From Microcebus murinus (Eukaryota; Chordata; Mammalia; Primates; Cheirogaleidae): a stretch of DNA of 64,000 nucleotides. Below are positions 42,440 through 54,334 of this stretch, in pieces (position 1 is the first letter of the stretch; every line of letters begins with the position of its first letter). The position numbers and the translations under genes are program-made. The DNA lies in assembly GCF_040939455.1 (NCBI RefSeq), contig NC_134112.1, positions 18,874,501-18,938,500 of the forward strand, given 5' to 3'. The notes beneath the pieces were generated by a model. The model was given only the letters and a program-made list of their open reading frames with translations. It did no database searches and had not been told where the DNA came from.

Positions 42440-42585
42440 TGTTTCTCCTAGAGTGATCCTCAGACCAGCAGCAGTAGCATCACCTGGGAACTCACTAGAA
42501 ATACAAATTCTGGAGCCTCTCTCTACCTACTATGAATCAGACACTTGTGGGTGGATCTAGCAATGTGCTTTAACAAGCCTGCAGG
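42440..42585 (-). mobile_element. MER5A (hAT-Charlie MITE)
   Basis: 'GATCCTCAGACCAGCAGCAGTAGCATCACCTGGGAACTCACTAGAAATACAAATTCTGG' is a clear MER5A block, followed by a decayed 'TATGAATCAGACACTTGTGGGTGG' and 'AATGTGCTTTAACAAGCC'. Confidence 0.88.
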
Positions 42586-43039
42586 AAATGGATATGGGAA
42601 AGTGAAATCAGAGAGCAATGGGAGCAGAGAAAAGAGTGCAGGGAGAATAGACAGATAAAGCAGCTTTTGGGTTAGGTGAGCAGGGCTTGGACAGGTGGAA
42701 GATAAGACTGAAGGGTCTTTCCAAATAGGACAAGTACAAACAGAAGCAAAGAGGTAGGAAAAAGGGATGGGTTTGGAAAATGGGCGTACCAAATCAGGGA
42801 TATTTGTACGCCCAGACCGGGAAGAAGAAGAGGGAGTCTGGATTAGCAGAGAGGGCCAGTCTGTAATGAGTTTCTGTTTTATTTTTTGGCCGCTGGAAGT
42901 GGGCAAGAGTTTTAAATCTGTGCCACTGTATGCAGGGCACAGGCAGAACCCAGTCTGCCTCACCATCCAGCCTTACAAATATACAGGTCTGTCCTGTATA
43001 TCAAGGATCACCAAGAATACCTGCAAGGAAATGTCCCAT
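42586..43039. other. Unassigned purine-rich sequence
   Basis: The 147-codon minus-strand open frame at 42523-42966 begins in non-repeat DNA and ends inside the MER5A, so it is not a gene. No repeat could be named for the rest. Confidence 0.4.
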
Positions 43040-43190
43040 CTTGAGCACCTATAATGTGGTAGCCACCATACTAGGTGCATTCCTCATGTTGGGTGGTTTC
43101 TTACTCACCCACAGCTTCTGGAGGTGGTATAATCTTCATTGAGCAGAAGAAGAAACTGAGGCTCAGAGAAGCCCATGCAGTGCATGCCTT
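43040..43190 (+). repeat. MIR SINE
   Basis: 'TTGAGCACCTATAATGTGGTAGCCACCATACTAGGTGCATTC' and 'GCAGAAGAAGAAACTGAGGCTCAGAGAAG' are MIR blocks. An unrelated ~45 bp lies between them. Confidence 0.75.
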
Positions 43191-44584
43191 GCTACAACAA
43201 GATGTGAGACACTCTAAATAGGACAGGTTGTATATGTTTCCCATCCATCTATTCTGTCATCCTGCCATCAGTTCATCTGTTCATCCCGGGCTTGGCCTCA
43301 TAAAGAATTTGAGGACAATCATTTTGTATTTGCCCTAGTTCTAAAGACTTACCTTTATGCCTTTCTCTCTGCTCACGACACTGTGAATCTGCCCTACTTG
43401 CCAATCCCTAAAGTAAGTCATGAACAGCAGTCAGCCTGTGAATTGACCACTCCAAATGCCAGTCTGCCTGTCTCCCTTCCTTTCTCTGTCTATACCTCAC
43501 TTCTTTGCCTCCTACCACTTTTTCTTTGATTTTTGCCTGCCCTCCCAATCCCTGTCCCTGAACTCTTGCCTCTATTTCTCTCGCCTGGATTCCTACTTTG
43601 GTTTTTTTTTTTAGATTGCTTCTGCTCCCTGCTCTCCTTGGTATTGGATCTTATTCTTAAAGCTTATTCTTAAAGCATTGCTTTAGCAATCTTAGGAACC
43701 CAGCTGCTGACATTTCCTACTGCCTCAGAGAGGATCAGTGAACTCTTGTCCTAAATCCTTATATTCATTATATCCTTGTATCCTTGCCCTTAAACACCCA
43801 GCTGGCTCCTTGTAGGGCCAGTAAATTTTGATAGTGATAACCCCACTGGTTTGGAGCTCAGATTTGATGATGGCAAGCTGCCATCTGCTCTGGTTTCTGT
43901 TCTTAGTCTCATTTAAATTCCTCTTTGCCTGCTGTGTCTCTAGTGTTAGGCTCTGACCCATCTTTTCCTTCCCAAGCTGTAATTTGTCTTACTTCCTAAA
44001 TTCTCCCCAGGGTATAATCTTATCTTGTTCCTTCCCTGCTTGTGGTTTTAACACATCCACCTCAGTGCCTCAGATGCTAGTGAACTTGCCCTGACTCGCA
44101 GTCCAAACGGGGACAAGGCCCTGGCAGGAAACAGGCTGGGGGTAAACCTGAACATAAAGAAACTTGTTTCTTCACCTTCCCACGGCCCTTAAATCTCTGA
44201 AGCGCTAGAGGTCTCGGTCAGAGAGAGAATCCTGTGGTGTTGCATTGGAATTGGAGATATCATTGCAAACTTATTTTCTATCTAACGATGCTGAGAGTAA
44301 GCACTCATTACATTTGAGATCCTCTTTCCTTCTCTTCTTAAGTAACCTTGATGGTATGCAGGAAAGTACTTTTGATGCCCTATGGGAAGAAGAGCTATTT
44401 CAGAGTAACTTTAAATTAGTTAAGGAATTGGAGAGAGCCTATTGTAATTTCCTCTATTCCAGCAACCCATAGCCAGTGAATTATAATCTTTTAATATCAG
44501 AAATCTTAAAAAACGGAGTGAGGCCTATTTAATGGATATAATAGTGATAGCAACTTCAGTAACCATAGTCATGCTCATCAGAAT
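43191..44584. other. Unassigned non-coding sequence
   Basis: Pyrimidine-rich between 43450 and 43620. No gene or nameable repeat is seen. Confidence 0.35.
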
Positions 44585-44700
44585 AGCTAAAACTAATTGA
44601 GCATTTACTGTGTTTTACTATGTTACATTATATTCAATATGCTTCATTATTACTTTACATGTAATAACTCTATGAATGCCCACACTAACCTGAAAGGGTT
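44585..44700 (+). repeat. MIR SINE, partial
   Basis: 'ACTAATTGAGCATTTACTGTGTTTTACTATG' and 'TTTACATGTAATAACTCTATGAATGCC' match the MIR 3' part. Confidence 0.55.
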
Positions 44701-47619
44701 TGAAGTTTTGCTGGAGAAAACGTAGCCTGGCATGATTGCTGGGCTTAGGCCATGGGGGGTTGGCTGCCACATAGAAAGGTGAAACCTGTCAAAGTGAAAC
44801 TGCCTTCATCTACTAACCAGTGTTGAGAGCCTGGCCCTCAGCCACATAGGCTCATAAAAACATTCTCATGTATGTACCAAAGTTAATTGGATTTGGAAAT
44901 GCTGATTCAGGCTGGAAAAAAAGTTACCAAAGACTAATAAGTCAGAATCACGATTTATCCATTTCCAATACAAAATAGCTGTCCCACAACTTAGACATCC
45001 ATGTCACCCTGACCAGCATGTCCCCTTCCTGTAGGCAGCTCTGAGAAAGCCAGGTGACAACAAAGAAGCTGACATTTGATGAGGCAGGGAGTTCGGCAGG
45101 ACTTGGCTGTTGATTAGCATCAGGTCATAGTAGCCCAACACATCAGGTTGTTTAGTTTTCCATTGCTTAGTTTCCTATATTTATAAAGATAAAGATATAG
45201 AGACTGTTATTTTAAAAAATAAGCAATAGTGCAAGCACTAGGCTCGGAGTAAACCAAGACTGCACGCTCTGTCTAAAACAGGCAGATGCTACTCAGGTCC
45301 AGCCTAACGTCACTATGTGGGAATAAGGAGTTTCCAGGTCTTTTAGTTTTTCAAGGGAAGTCACAGAACTGAGTTTTTCCCCCACCACTAAGTCATCCTA
45401 ATCTTTCTTTTCAACAAAAGAGAGCTGAAATTTAATAACTTCAATCTAGAAATCTAAAAGCATCCACACACATGACTGACATATAAAATATAAATATATA
45501 CTCATTAAAATATCTGTTAAAGATTTAGGGCTTGGTTTAATGTACCACAGTTCTTGCCCAGGTTCTTAGTTTTCAAAAGTTGTTTTTTTTTTTTTAAATA
45601 GCAATTTATATGAATATACATGTTTCTCAGTATAGTTGTAACTTCATTCCCTTCCACTAAAGGAAAGATATATAAAAGTCTGATTTTTAAACACTATACA
45701 GGCCCAAACCCACCTCTTCTTTATGTCAGGTATGGCCCATAGGCTGCCAGGCTGTGACCTCAGGGGTGTATGTGACAGCCTCACCTTGCCCTCTGCAAAC
45801 CTCATTGCTTCCCACTGGTGCAGGTGTGGTGACAGGATTCCCGCTCACATCTCTAGCCTTGCAGACCGGGGCCTTTGTTCTCTCCAGAGGCATCTAAGGA
45901 TAGAGGCAATAAAAATCACATATGAGACTTTAATTATCCAAATGGCCCTTTTAGCGCTAAGTTTCATCTTAACAGTTGTATCTAACAGGCTTTTGATCTC
46001 CCTCAGGGTACTGCCTCCTGATTAAAAGTCTTTTCTGCCTTTTAAAAATTCCTCAGCCAGTTTTGATGTTCTCTGCCAGCTAATTTGGCTGGCTTTCTCC
46101 ACTTCCTTCGCAAGCCCGTTGGGAGTACACCAAACCCGAGAAACAACGGGCTTGCTCTGAAAAATGTCCTCCCTTTTCTAGAAGTCTGCATTCCCTCAAG
46201 GTGCTTGGTGCAGCCTGTCCCGTAAACACTAACCCAGGTGCACTCCCTGCCTGTCTGAAAGCCTCAAAACAAACCCAAGGGTTCATTTCCTCTCCTCAGT
46301 TATTTAATTTTTTTTTTAAACAAAAGTAGTAAACGAGTTGGAGTTGGCACAAATCTAGTTTTACAGCTATTGAGTCAGAATTCAAAATCAAAAGAAGTGA
46401 ACCCAGAGAAAGTTTCATTCTGTTTGGGACTCTGATTCAAAACGTTTTTGAGAGGGGATCTTAGTGACTCCAACATGGCAATTAGGAGGGTTCTGTCTGA
46501 TTCTCTCCTCTAGTTCCCCAAATAGAGCTGAATTCCCTTTAAGTTATCACTGAGATATATCGGAGAGGTCACAAACATTGTGTGTGTCGATCCTCTTGAG
46601 ATGGAATATTCCTTCTTGACATCTGGGAACACAACTCACTCGGCTTACTGCCTGATACAGAGTAGATGAATTCCAAGAAGACTTTCTATTCCACATGGTT
46701 CTGGTGTTTATTGCACTTAAACTTCCCGTCTATACTCTAAGGTCAAATCCTAAAAGATCTGAATTCCCTTAAGAAGTTCATATTTGAATGCGTAAGTGGG
46801 CTTTTCCGGAGAATGAGGTGAATCTCTTGGACTAACTAGACATTTCTTCTTATAACCTGGATTTTTAAAACATGAAAACGTTTTCTAAACACATGGAGAC
46901 CAACCAGATGGAAAAATTAAGCTCAATTTAGACCCCAAGTTGTTTCTTAAAATAAACTTTTACAGCATATGTAAAAGGTACAGAAATAATTTTGGAGAAG
47001 AGAATACATTTCTCTTGGATTCTTAGAATGGTGGCAATTGTCATGTGGACTCCAAAGGCTAGGAGTGGTAGCCAGGGAATGAGGATGTTCCAGCAGAGGG
47101 GTGAGGGGCTGGTGTACGAGGGGAGAGATTAAAAAAAAAGGTAATACCCAGGGGTGCGTTTCAGAGTATATGTCTCTAGAGTCACCAGTATACAGTGCTC
47201 AGACCACCATGGCTTGCAAAGCCTAGAAGATCTTATTAACCCTGTTTTCAAAATGGAAACAAGACAGACATCTGATGTATTGCAGCTCAAAAGTCTTGAG
47301 TGTGCAAATATCTCAAGTCCAGAGCGCTCCCCCAGGGCACTTTGCTTGCCCGTCACAGCCCCACTTGCACTCCCGTACTCACAGGAACCTAAACCTCAGG
47401 CTGAGTGGTGAGAGCAGTCAGGAATGTGGGATATTCTCCTTCTCAGTAGATGGCGCCTTTCTCTAAATGGCAAAACTGAAAGTCATTCTTTGACATATTG
47501 GTATTCCCAATCACTTACGTCCAGCCAAATAACTCTAGAGTCCGCTCACTTCCCTGCATGGCCCTGCAGTAGTACTAGCTGTAGTTGTAGTGGTGGGCGG
47601 GTTTCTGTAGGAGCCAATA
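44701..47619. other. Long unassigned stretch
   Basis: About 2.9 kb in which I can support neither a gene nor a named repeat. It contains short A/T runs (45584-45595, 46306-46317, 47130-47138). Open frames such as 45723-46025 (+) and 47154-47411 (+) have no domain and no adjacent splice or polyadenylation context. Confidence 0.4.
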
Positions 47620-47747
47620 ACATGAACTAGACTAGATTGCCTGGGTTTGAGTCTGAATCTTATTAGCCATATGAATTTGCAAAAGTTACTTACCTTATTG
47701 GTGCCTCTATTTCCTTCTCTGTAAAATGGGAATGATATGTAAGTAAC
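47620..47747 (+). repeat. MIR SINE, left segment
   Basis: 'GACTAGATTGCCTGGGTTTGAGTCTGAATC', 'TGCAAAAGTTACTTACC', 'GTGCCTCTATTTCCTTCTCTGTAAAATGGGAATGAT' run in MIR order up to the MITE insertion. The MIR continues at 48151. Confidence 0.9.
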
Positions 47748-47749
47748 TA

Positions 47750-48148
47750 CTGTGTTTCCCCGAAAATAAGACCTACCCATAAAATAAGCCCTAGCAGGAT
47801 TTCTAAGCATTTGCACAATATAAGCCCTACCCTGAAAATAAGATCCAGTGATGGGCGTGGCTACGCAGTGTATCTGTACGACCTATGCATTTTGTCATGG
47901 AGCAGTAAAGAAGACAAGCAGCCCTTCTCATCTGCCCCATCGTGACAGCTACTATCCCAGAGGTGACCGGAAAGGTGTGGGCAGCCCCACCAACAAGGTC
48001 GGCTCCCCCTGTCAGGTCCCGGCCATCCTATGTGTGCTCCAAGCTGAGGCTTTGAGGGGAAAATAACACATCCCCTGAAAATAAGCTCTAGAGTGTCTTA
48101 TTGAGGAAAAAAAATATAAGACCCTGTCTTATTTTCGGGGAACCACGG
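47750..48148 (+). mobile_element. TA-flanked 400 bp MITE, copy 2
   Basis: 399 bp element with well-kept ends: CTGTGTTTCCCCGAAAATAA on the left and TTATTTTCGGGGAACCACGG on the right, whose reverse complement matches the left end at about 20 of 22 positions. TA flanks it at 47748-47749 and 48149-48150. It aligns with 6189-6588 over its whole length, roughly nine in ten bases by eye. Repeated GAAAATAAG words near both ends and a GC-rich non-coding middle suggest a non-autonomous Tc1/mariner-class element. It interrupts a MIR. Confidence 0.92.
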
Positions 48149-48150
48149 TA

Positions 48151-48225
48151 CATGGTAGAACTTTGAGGATTAAATGACTGAATACATGAAAAGTATTCAG
48201 AACAGTGCCTTGCACTCATAATGTT
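48151..48225 (+). repeat. MIR SINE, right segment
   Basis: 'TTTGAGGATTAAATGACTGAATACATGAAAAGTATTCAGAACAGTGCCTTGCAC' continues the MIR from 47747 without loss, confirming that the MITE inserted cleanly at a TA. Confidence 0.88.
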
Positions 48226-48855
48226 TGTGAGACTTGCTTCCCAAGACAAGGTGGGGTTCCTCAAACATTGGAAACTGGCTGGGGAAGTCACGGGACTCAA
48301 GTTTTGCAGAGTCCTCAGAGATGGAATATCGAGCATTTATCAAAATGTGGCAGATCAGTGACTGCACATTTAACTGTGTCATTGTTAACCTCCAAGGTCT
48401 CAGAAGGAATGGAACAAAGAGTTGTCACTATTTTATTGAATCATGAGTCAGGCCATTTTTGCTTCTTCATTAAAATAAATGAATCCCACTGCGCTACAGC
48501 ATGTCCCTGGTTAAAGCCAGACCAAATCCCCTTCACTAGGAAGTGAAGCCTGACCCAAGACATCTTGCAAGGTGATTTCCTATGGCAGCTAGTTGCAGAT
48601 TGCTAATGGGAACCGAAATGGCTGCTCACCTGTGGACAGCATGTCTATCGAATTCTCAGTTCTGGGATCTGGTCCCCATACTTTAGAACCAAACTATGTA
48701 CATAATAGCTCACTCAGAGATGGTCACTTCCTGTGATGGATTTATTTTGACCAGATACACATGACACCAAAGCATAAATTGGATAATGTCAATTTATTAT
48801 ATTATAATAAGGACCTTTGGTATTGTTTTTCAGGGCCCTCTCTTGTCAGCATTAA
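48226..48855. other. Unassigned non-coding sequence
   Basis: Open frames at 48205-48546 and 48234-48446 overlap each other and have no domain. No repeat was named. Confidence 0.35.
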
Positions 48856-48859
48856 TAGT

Positions 48860-49020
48860 AATAACAATGACAATAGCTGTTGCTTATCAAGCACTTACTA
48901 TGTGTGAGGTGTTTCCTATTTATAATCTAAGGTAATACTCAGTAACACAGTGAGGTATGTACTTTACCCCATAGAAAATGAAAATAAAGCTACACTAGCT
49001 TAAATAATTGTCCTGACGTT
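48860..49020 (+). repeat. MIR SINE
   Basis: 'ATCAAGCACTTACTATGTGTGAGGTG', 'TAATACTCAGTAACACAGTGAGGTATG' and 'CATAGAAAATGAAAATAAAGCTACACTAGC' match the MIR core. Confidence 0.75.
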
Positions 49021-50604
49021 GTAATACTAGCCAAGATTCTTTCAGTTGCTGGAGATGAGAAATCAATGTGGGCATGCTTAGGAGGGCATTGAGGGTATGG
49101 TAGGAGAGGCCCAGCACCCAGGAGAAGACCCTAGTCTAGAGCTATCCATAAAGGAAATCTGAAGGAACAGGGACTCAGGAACAGGACCTGGGGACGTTCC
49201 ATGCCAAGGGTAAAAGAGTGTAGCAGACAAAAGTTTTAGTGTCTACTACAGTTGCCCAGTAATGTGACAATATTAACACTACAAATCTACCTGTTCTTAT
49301 TCAAAAGCCTGCCGCTTTTGTATCTGTCCCATGTCCCTTCATTTCCCCACAGGGCTAGGCATGGAATAGGTTCTCAGTGAACTTTTGTCAAATGGCCTTG
49401 GTTTTGATGTAAACTCACAGGCACATCCTGGACATAAATGAATTGAGAGGTGTGTACGCCAGAAGTTGGAAAGTCAGATTATATAACACGGTTGGTTAAA
49501 ATTTCTGATTCCCTTTTGTGTTTAGTAGTTCTCGGTTTTTTAATTCTTTCCCTGTACAAAGAGAAGGATTGAAACTCTGAGGTTGAACTTGAAGCTCACA
49601 GTGCTTTCAGTCTTCTTTCTCTCAGAAGTGGCCTTTCCTGGGGCTGCAACCTACTGTTTCCAACATCAGAACTTCAAGTACTGTCACAGAAATGAGTATC
49701 TGAGTTCTGAATAGCCCTTCATGCTCAGCTCTCAGTCTTTTCTGCTAATGTGTTTATCCCAAGGGAATAAAAATACACATGAAAAGGAGAACTTCAGATT
49801 CTGTGTTGACTTATTTCCTGGCCAGGAACCCCTTTGATTAAATATTATTCACTGCCAAACTTGACCTGAGTGGAGGCTAAAAAAAAAATCCTCTGTGGAA
49901 ACCACTTTCAATTAGGTGACTCGTACTTTGAATGTGCAGAACTAAAGTCACAGCAATCATTGCACCTAATTAACTGTATATCCCTGGGCTCGACCTGGTG
50001 CTAATTTTCTTGGCATGTAATATCTTTAGGGATGGCTTGGATAAGGGGTCTCTTTGTGCAGACAGCTTTGTTTACTGGACACAGGGGAGTCATCAATACA
50101 TATTGGGCCATTTTGGAATAACTGATTGGAGAAATGTTGAATTAGTGAGTTTACTTAAAAAAAAAATATGATGCTCTCCCAGACTATGTCATGGTGTGAA
50201 TGCATTTTAAACCAGAAACTCTTAACTGATCGGGTTACTTGTAAGGGCTGATTAATCCAGCTATAGTTTACCTATGTATTGAAGCTCTGCATTCAATGTT
50301 TTAGGCTTAGTGTTTGTCTCTGTGGGCAGTTTGCTGCCCATGGCTCTTTGGAATGAATATAACCTTTGGAAAAGGCAAGTGGGCTGAGAAAATAAATGCA
50401 AACACTCTCACATGCTAGGTGTCTTTATCACCTTCAAGAAAACCTTGATTTTGACACTGATAACTCTGAGTTTGTGCCATGATAGAGGACTGCAGGAAGG
50501 TAAATGATCATTGCCTGGTGTCCTCTTGCTACCCAGGAAATGGTAAGGACTTCATTTCAATAATAGGTTTGGTAATACCATTTTGTCCCTTAATTCTTGT
50601 CATG
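49021..50604. other. Long unassigned stretch
   Basis: No gene and no nameable repeat. The section 49800-50160 is non-repetitive and contains TAATTA and CACCTAATTAACTG words of the kind bound by homeodomain proteins. By itself that is not evidence of function. Confidence 0.35.
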
Positions 50605-50825
50605 AAGCGTCCCATCAAAACTGTATGTCCTCGGTCAGTGATTTGCCACTTGCTATCCACTTAACCTTGAGAAATAAACTCTCCAAGCTGCAGTTCTCTT
50701 ATCTATAAGAAATAAGGTAATAACAGTGGCCTCATAGAATTGTTGGTGAGGACTAAATAAGATCCAGTGTGCACAGGCACCTGGCAATTAGTATGCACCT
50801 AATAAAGACCAGCTATTAGTACCAT
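50605..50825 (+). repeat. MIR SINE
   Basis: 'CAGTGATTTGCCACTTGCTATCCACTTAACCTTGAGAAATAAACTC', 'GTAATAACAGTGGCCTCATAGAATTGTTGGTGAGGACTAAATAAG' and 'CACCTGGCAATTAGTATGCACCTAATAAAG' follow MIR. Confidence 0.85.
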
Positions 50826-50849
50826 ATGGTACTATTAGTACCATATGGT
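50813..50849. repeat. Tandem repeat of a palindrome-bearing 19 bp unit
   Basis: CTATTAGTACCATATGGT occurs at 50813-50830 and 50832-50849. Each unit carries the perfect palindrome ACCATATGGT. The duplication lies at the 3' end of the MIR. Confidence 0.95.
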
Positions 50850-52446
50850 GGGAAAAGCTCAAAGAAAGACACTGTGACTTGAAGGTGTAGGTATATATTA
50901 AATAAACTCCTCTGTAAATTTATAAATGCAAGATCTTATAATTATGGATTTTATGAGTCACAAAGAGACAATGCTCCAGTAAACTAGTATTTGCAAGGGG
51001 CTTAAATGATGCCTGGTACATTATTAATACCATTATTATTATAATTAGGAAACTTTTTCCCCTTATATCCACACATATTCTCATCCAATGCATTCCCTGT
51101 ATCCATTCCCATAAGCAGCCGTCTGTCATGTGATCATTCACAGACACATCTTGCACTCTTCTAGGCAGGTGAGCCCATTGAGGGGCCAGCCCACCTGGGC
51201 TTACACAAGCAGAGATTAGCAAGGTATGTTCCAATCTAGAGGGCTCAATTACTGACTCTCTATAGGCCAAAAAGTCCTTTTTTCCTTTTCTTCTTCTTTT
51301 TTTACCAAGTCCAGGAAACTCGTGCATACTTTCCTGCTTGTCCATCTTCTTTACCTTCTTTATTGATATCTGACATGGTGCATAATCCTGGGAAAGTGAG
51401 GACTCACCTGACCAAAATGTGTTCCCACGATTCCAGAGTCTGTCTGACCTTGTTGGAAGACACTTATCATTCTATTCACTGTCCAGCTAGGTTTTCCTTC
51501 GGGGAATAATATAGACATGCAGATTACATTTCCAGACACCCTCTGGGTAAACCAGCTGTTCCTTTCTTTCTCAGTTGCCCTTAGCATGGTTTGTTCCATA
51601 GAAATCCAATCCCTTGTGCCTAAACTGTGTCCTATTCAATAAGCATGCATTTGGTGAATGAGACAGTGAATGTTTTTTGAGCTTCTTATGTAACCCAGAT
51701 GGCAACCTCTGGATACCCCCAGTTCTTCACTTCTTCAAGTCACTTGCCCACGAAGATTCAAAGAAAATTGTCTCAAACTACCGTAACAATGTAGTGGGAA
51801 ACAAAGCACCCTCAACCATCTCAGAGAGAGGGAAAACTGGGGCAGGGGAGGTAACGTTTTCTCTAGACCTTTCTGACTCTCATTTCCCACTTCTACTGAT
51901 ATTTTTCTCATTTGCCTTTCTTTTCCTACATAATATTTTTCTACAGCCCTCCCCACTCAAACTGGATAGCTGCCATTTTTTTTTAAGCTCCTGAAAGTAT
52001 CTTTGAGTCAAGTTAATGTCTAGGACATTTTACTATAGCTTCATGGTAATGGAGAGGGGCCACATACCCAATTCATACAGTAAATTACTTAAAATTATAT
52101 ATTAAACATACTTGGGTTAAAAAGAGCTTTAATCATTCTTGTCGCTAGTGTTCAAATCTCCTACCAATATCCTGGGCTTTCATCTCTCCTTAAATGTTCA
52201 TTCCCCTTCATCTCACCTTCAACTTCGTATTCTGGTAAATGTCTCCAGCAAATCACTTTTACTACCTGTGTGCATCATCCCAGCAGTCTTGTCTCTGTCC
52301 CCCTAGTGCTGGTGTTTCCTTCCATAGAAGCCAGGTTTTCCTAGAGAGGAATTCTGTCATTGCTCATAAAGGAATCATGTTTTTCTTTCTTCAAACACTT
52401 GTAAGCTGTGTCCTGTTAGATTTGCATTTGTCATTATCTAGCATTT
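50850..52446. other. Long unassigned stretch
   Basis: No gene is seen. The 141-codon minus-strand frame at 50920-51345 has no domain. T-rich tracts occur near 51280-51303 and 51978-51987. Confidence 0.35.
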
Positions 52447-52459
52447 TCTTCTTCATCTC

Positions 52460-53734
52460 CTTTTCTGTTTTTATTTTTTTTATTTCAAGAAAATATGAGA
52501 GTATAAACATTTTGGTTGCATTTTACATCTTTGCCTCTCCCTAGCAAGGGTTAGAGGTTTGCCCTTCCCCTCCACAGTGCTCACCACATCCCTCAGATGT
52601 GGGTCTACCCCCCAACCCCCGAATCCCTGGGGGACACCACCACCATTTGAGCACCATAGTGTTAATCAGTCAGTACCATTTGATGGCTAGTACATGTGGA
52701 GCCCATTTATCTGACCTTGTGTCACCTCACTTTGGATAATGGGCTTAAGCTCAATCCAGGATAATATAAGTGGTGCTAGCTCACTGTCGTTTCTTAGAAT
52801 TGAGTAATATTCCATTGTGAACATATATCAAATTTTAATAATCTACACATGAATTGATGGCCACTTGGGTTGTTTCCACATCCTTGCAATAGTGAATTGT
52901 GCCTCCATAAACCTTCGGGTGCAGATATCTTTATAATAGACTGTCTTATGCTCTTTTGGGTAGATGCCTAACAATGCTATTGCTGGGTCAAATGGTATTT
53001 CTATTTTTAGCTCTTTGAGGTATCTCCAAATTCTTTTCCACAAAGGTTGCACTAATTTGCAGTCCCACCAGCAGTGTAATAGTGTTCCTGTCTCTCCACA
53101 TCCTCGCATCTGTTGTTTTGGGATTTTTTGATACAGGCCAATTTCACTGGGATTAGGTGATACTTCATGATATCACTTCATGATATCACTTCATGGTATC
53201 ACCTGTGGTTTAAATGGTGCTGGGAAAACTGGATAGCTACCTGCAGAAGAATGAATCTGGATCCCTAACTCTCACCTCTCACAAAAATCTGCTTAAGATG
53301 GATAACAGACTTAAACCTAAGGCATGAAACCTTAAGAACCCTAGAGGAGCATGTTGGGAAAGCCCTTTTGGGAAAGCCCTTTCAGACATCGGACTAGGCA
53401 AAGAATTCTTGAAGAAGACCCCCAAAGCAATCACAGCAGCAACAAAAATAAACAAATGGGATATGATTAAATTAAAAAGCTTCTGCACAGCCAAGGAAAC
53501 TATCATTAGAGCAAATAGACAACCAACAGAATGGGAGAAAATATTTGCTCTCTATACTTCCTATAACAAGAATCTATCTAGAACTCAAAAGAATTAACAA
53601 GAAAAAAATCAAACAACCCCATCAAGAAATTGGTATCGGAAATGAACAGAAACTTTTCCAAAGAAGACAGAATAATGGCCTCCAAACATATAAAAAAAAA
53701 TGCTCAACATCTCTAATCATTAGAGAAATGCAAA
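52460..53734 (-). mobile_element. 5'-inverted (twin-primed) L1 insertion
   Basis: From 52460 to about 53150 the element is on the minus strand. It has a T-rich tail, a C-rich (G-rich on element strand) 3' UTR, then decayed ORF2 C-terminal sequence with the words [14 protein letters not shown] and [11 protein letters not shown]. From about 53213 to 53734 it is on the plus strand and carries the ORF2 part that normally lies just upstream ('AAATGGTGCTGGGAAAACTGG' to 'ATTAGAGAAATGCAAAT'). The two arms meet almost end to end in L1 coordinates, which is the hallmark of twin priming. The near-perfect repeat TCTTCTT(C/T)ATCTC at 52447-52459 and 53735-53747 is its target-site duplication. Confidence 0.92.
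53151..53205. repeat. Tandem filler at the L1 inversion junction
   Basis: The words ACTTCATGATATC, ACTTCATGATATC and ACTTCATGGTATC stand in tandem between the two inverted L1 arms. The unit resembles sequence at the minus-arm edge (GATATCACC), so it probably arose by slippage while the junction formed. Confidence 0.85.
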
Positions 53735-53747
53735 TCTTCTTTATCTC

Positions 53748-54334
53748 TTGAAATCTGTTTTAATACTTGCTCCACATGGCTGAAGTCACAGCCACTGAGT
53801 GGATCTTCATGTTTCAGTAGAGGAGAGATAAATACTTATCTTCATTCCATTCTGCTTCCACATAGAGTCTAGTTGGATGATACTACACACTTCTCTGGCC
53901 CATAAGGACGTCTTAATCCTTTCTGAATTTCCCTTTAGGTTCAGACTGAAAATGTTCACCAAAGATGACTGCTCTAGGAGTTACTTTTGTGGGTGTCTCA
54001 TCCTCCTGGGTTTCTTTTTCGGACATTTAACCAAGGTTATATCCAATTAGTGCGTTTTCTAGCTTTTTCTAGACTGACTCCATTCTTCCTCTTGCTAACT
54101 CCCAGTTCTCCCTGACTTTCTTTAATTTTGTCCCCTAATATTGCTAATATTTTTTCATATGCCATCCACATTAGTTCATTACTACCTCTCCCTCTATTCC
54201 ATAGCACCTTCTTAGCTTACTCCTATATCTCTCATTCATGAATACATGTCAAAGCTCCACTTTTACACCCTACATTTATCTAATTGCTATTGTCAATAGA
54301 CCAAAGAAATATAATACACAAACAATAAGAAAAG
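53748..54334. other. Unassigned non-coding sequence
   Basis: No gene or nameable repeat. Confidence 0.35.

Noticed and set aside
42523..42966. 147-codon minus-strand frame
   Set aside because: It runs into a MER5A element and its upstream part is purine-rich low complexity, so it is not a gene.
50920..51345. 141-codon minus-strand frame
   Set aside because: No domain or gene signal. Lysine/arginine-rich and leucine-rich parts mirror the T-rich tracts on the + strand.
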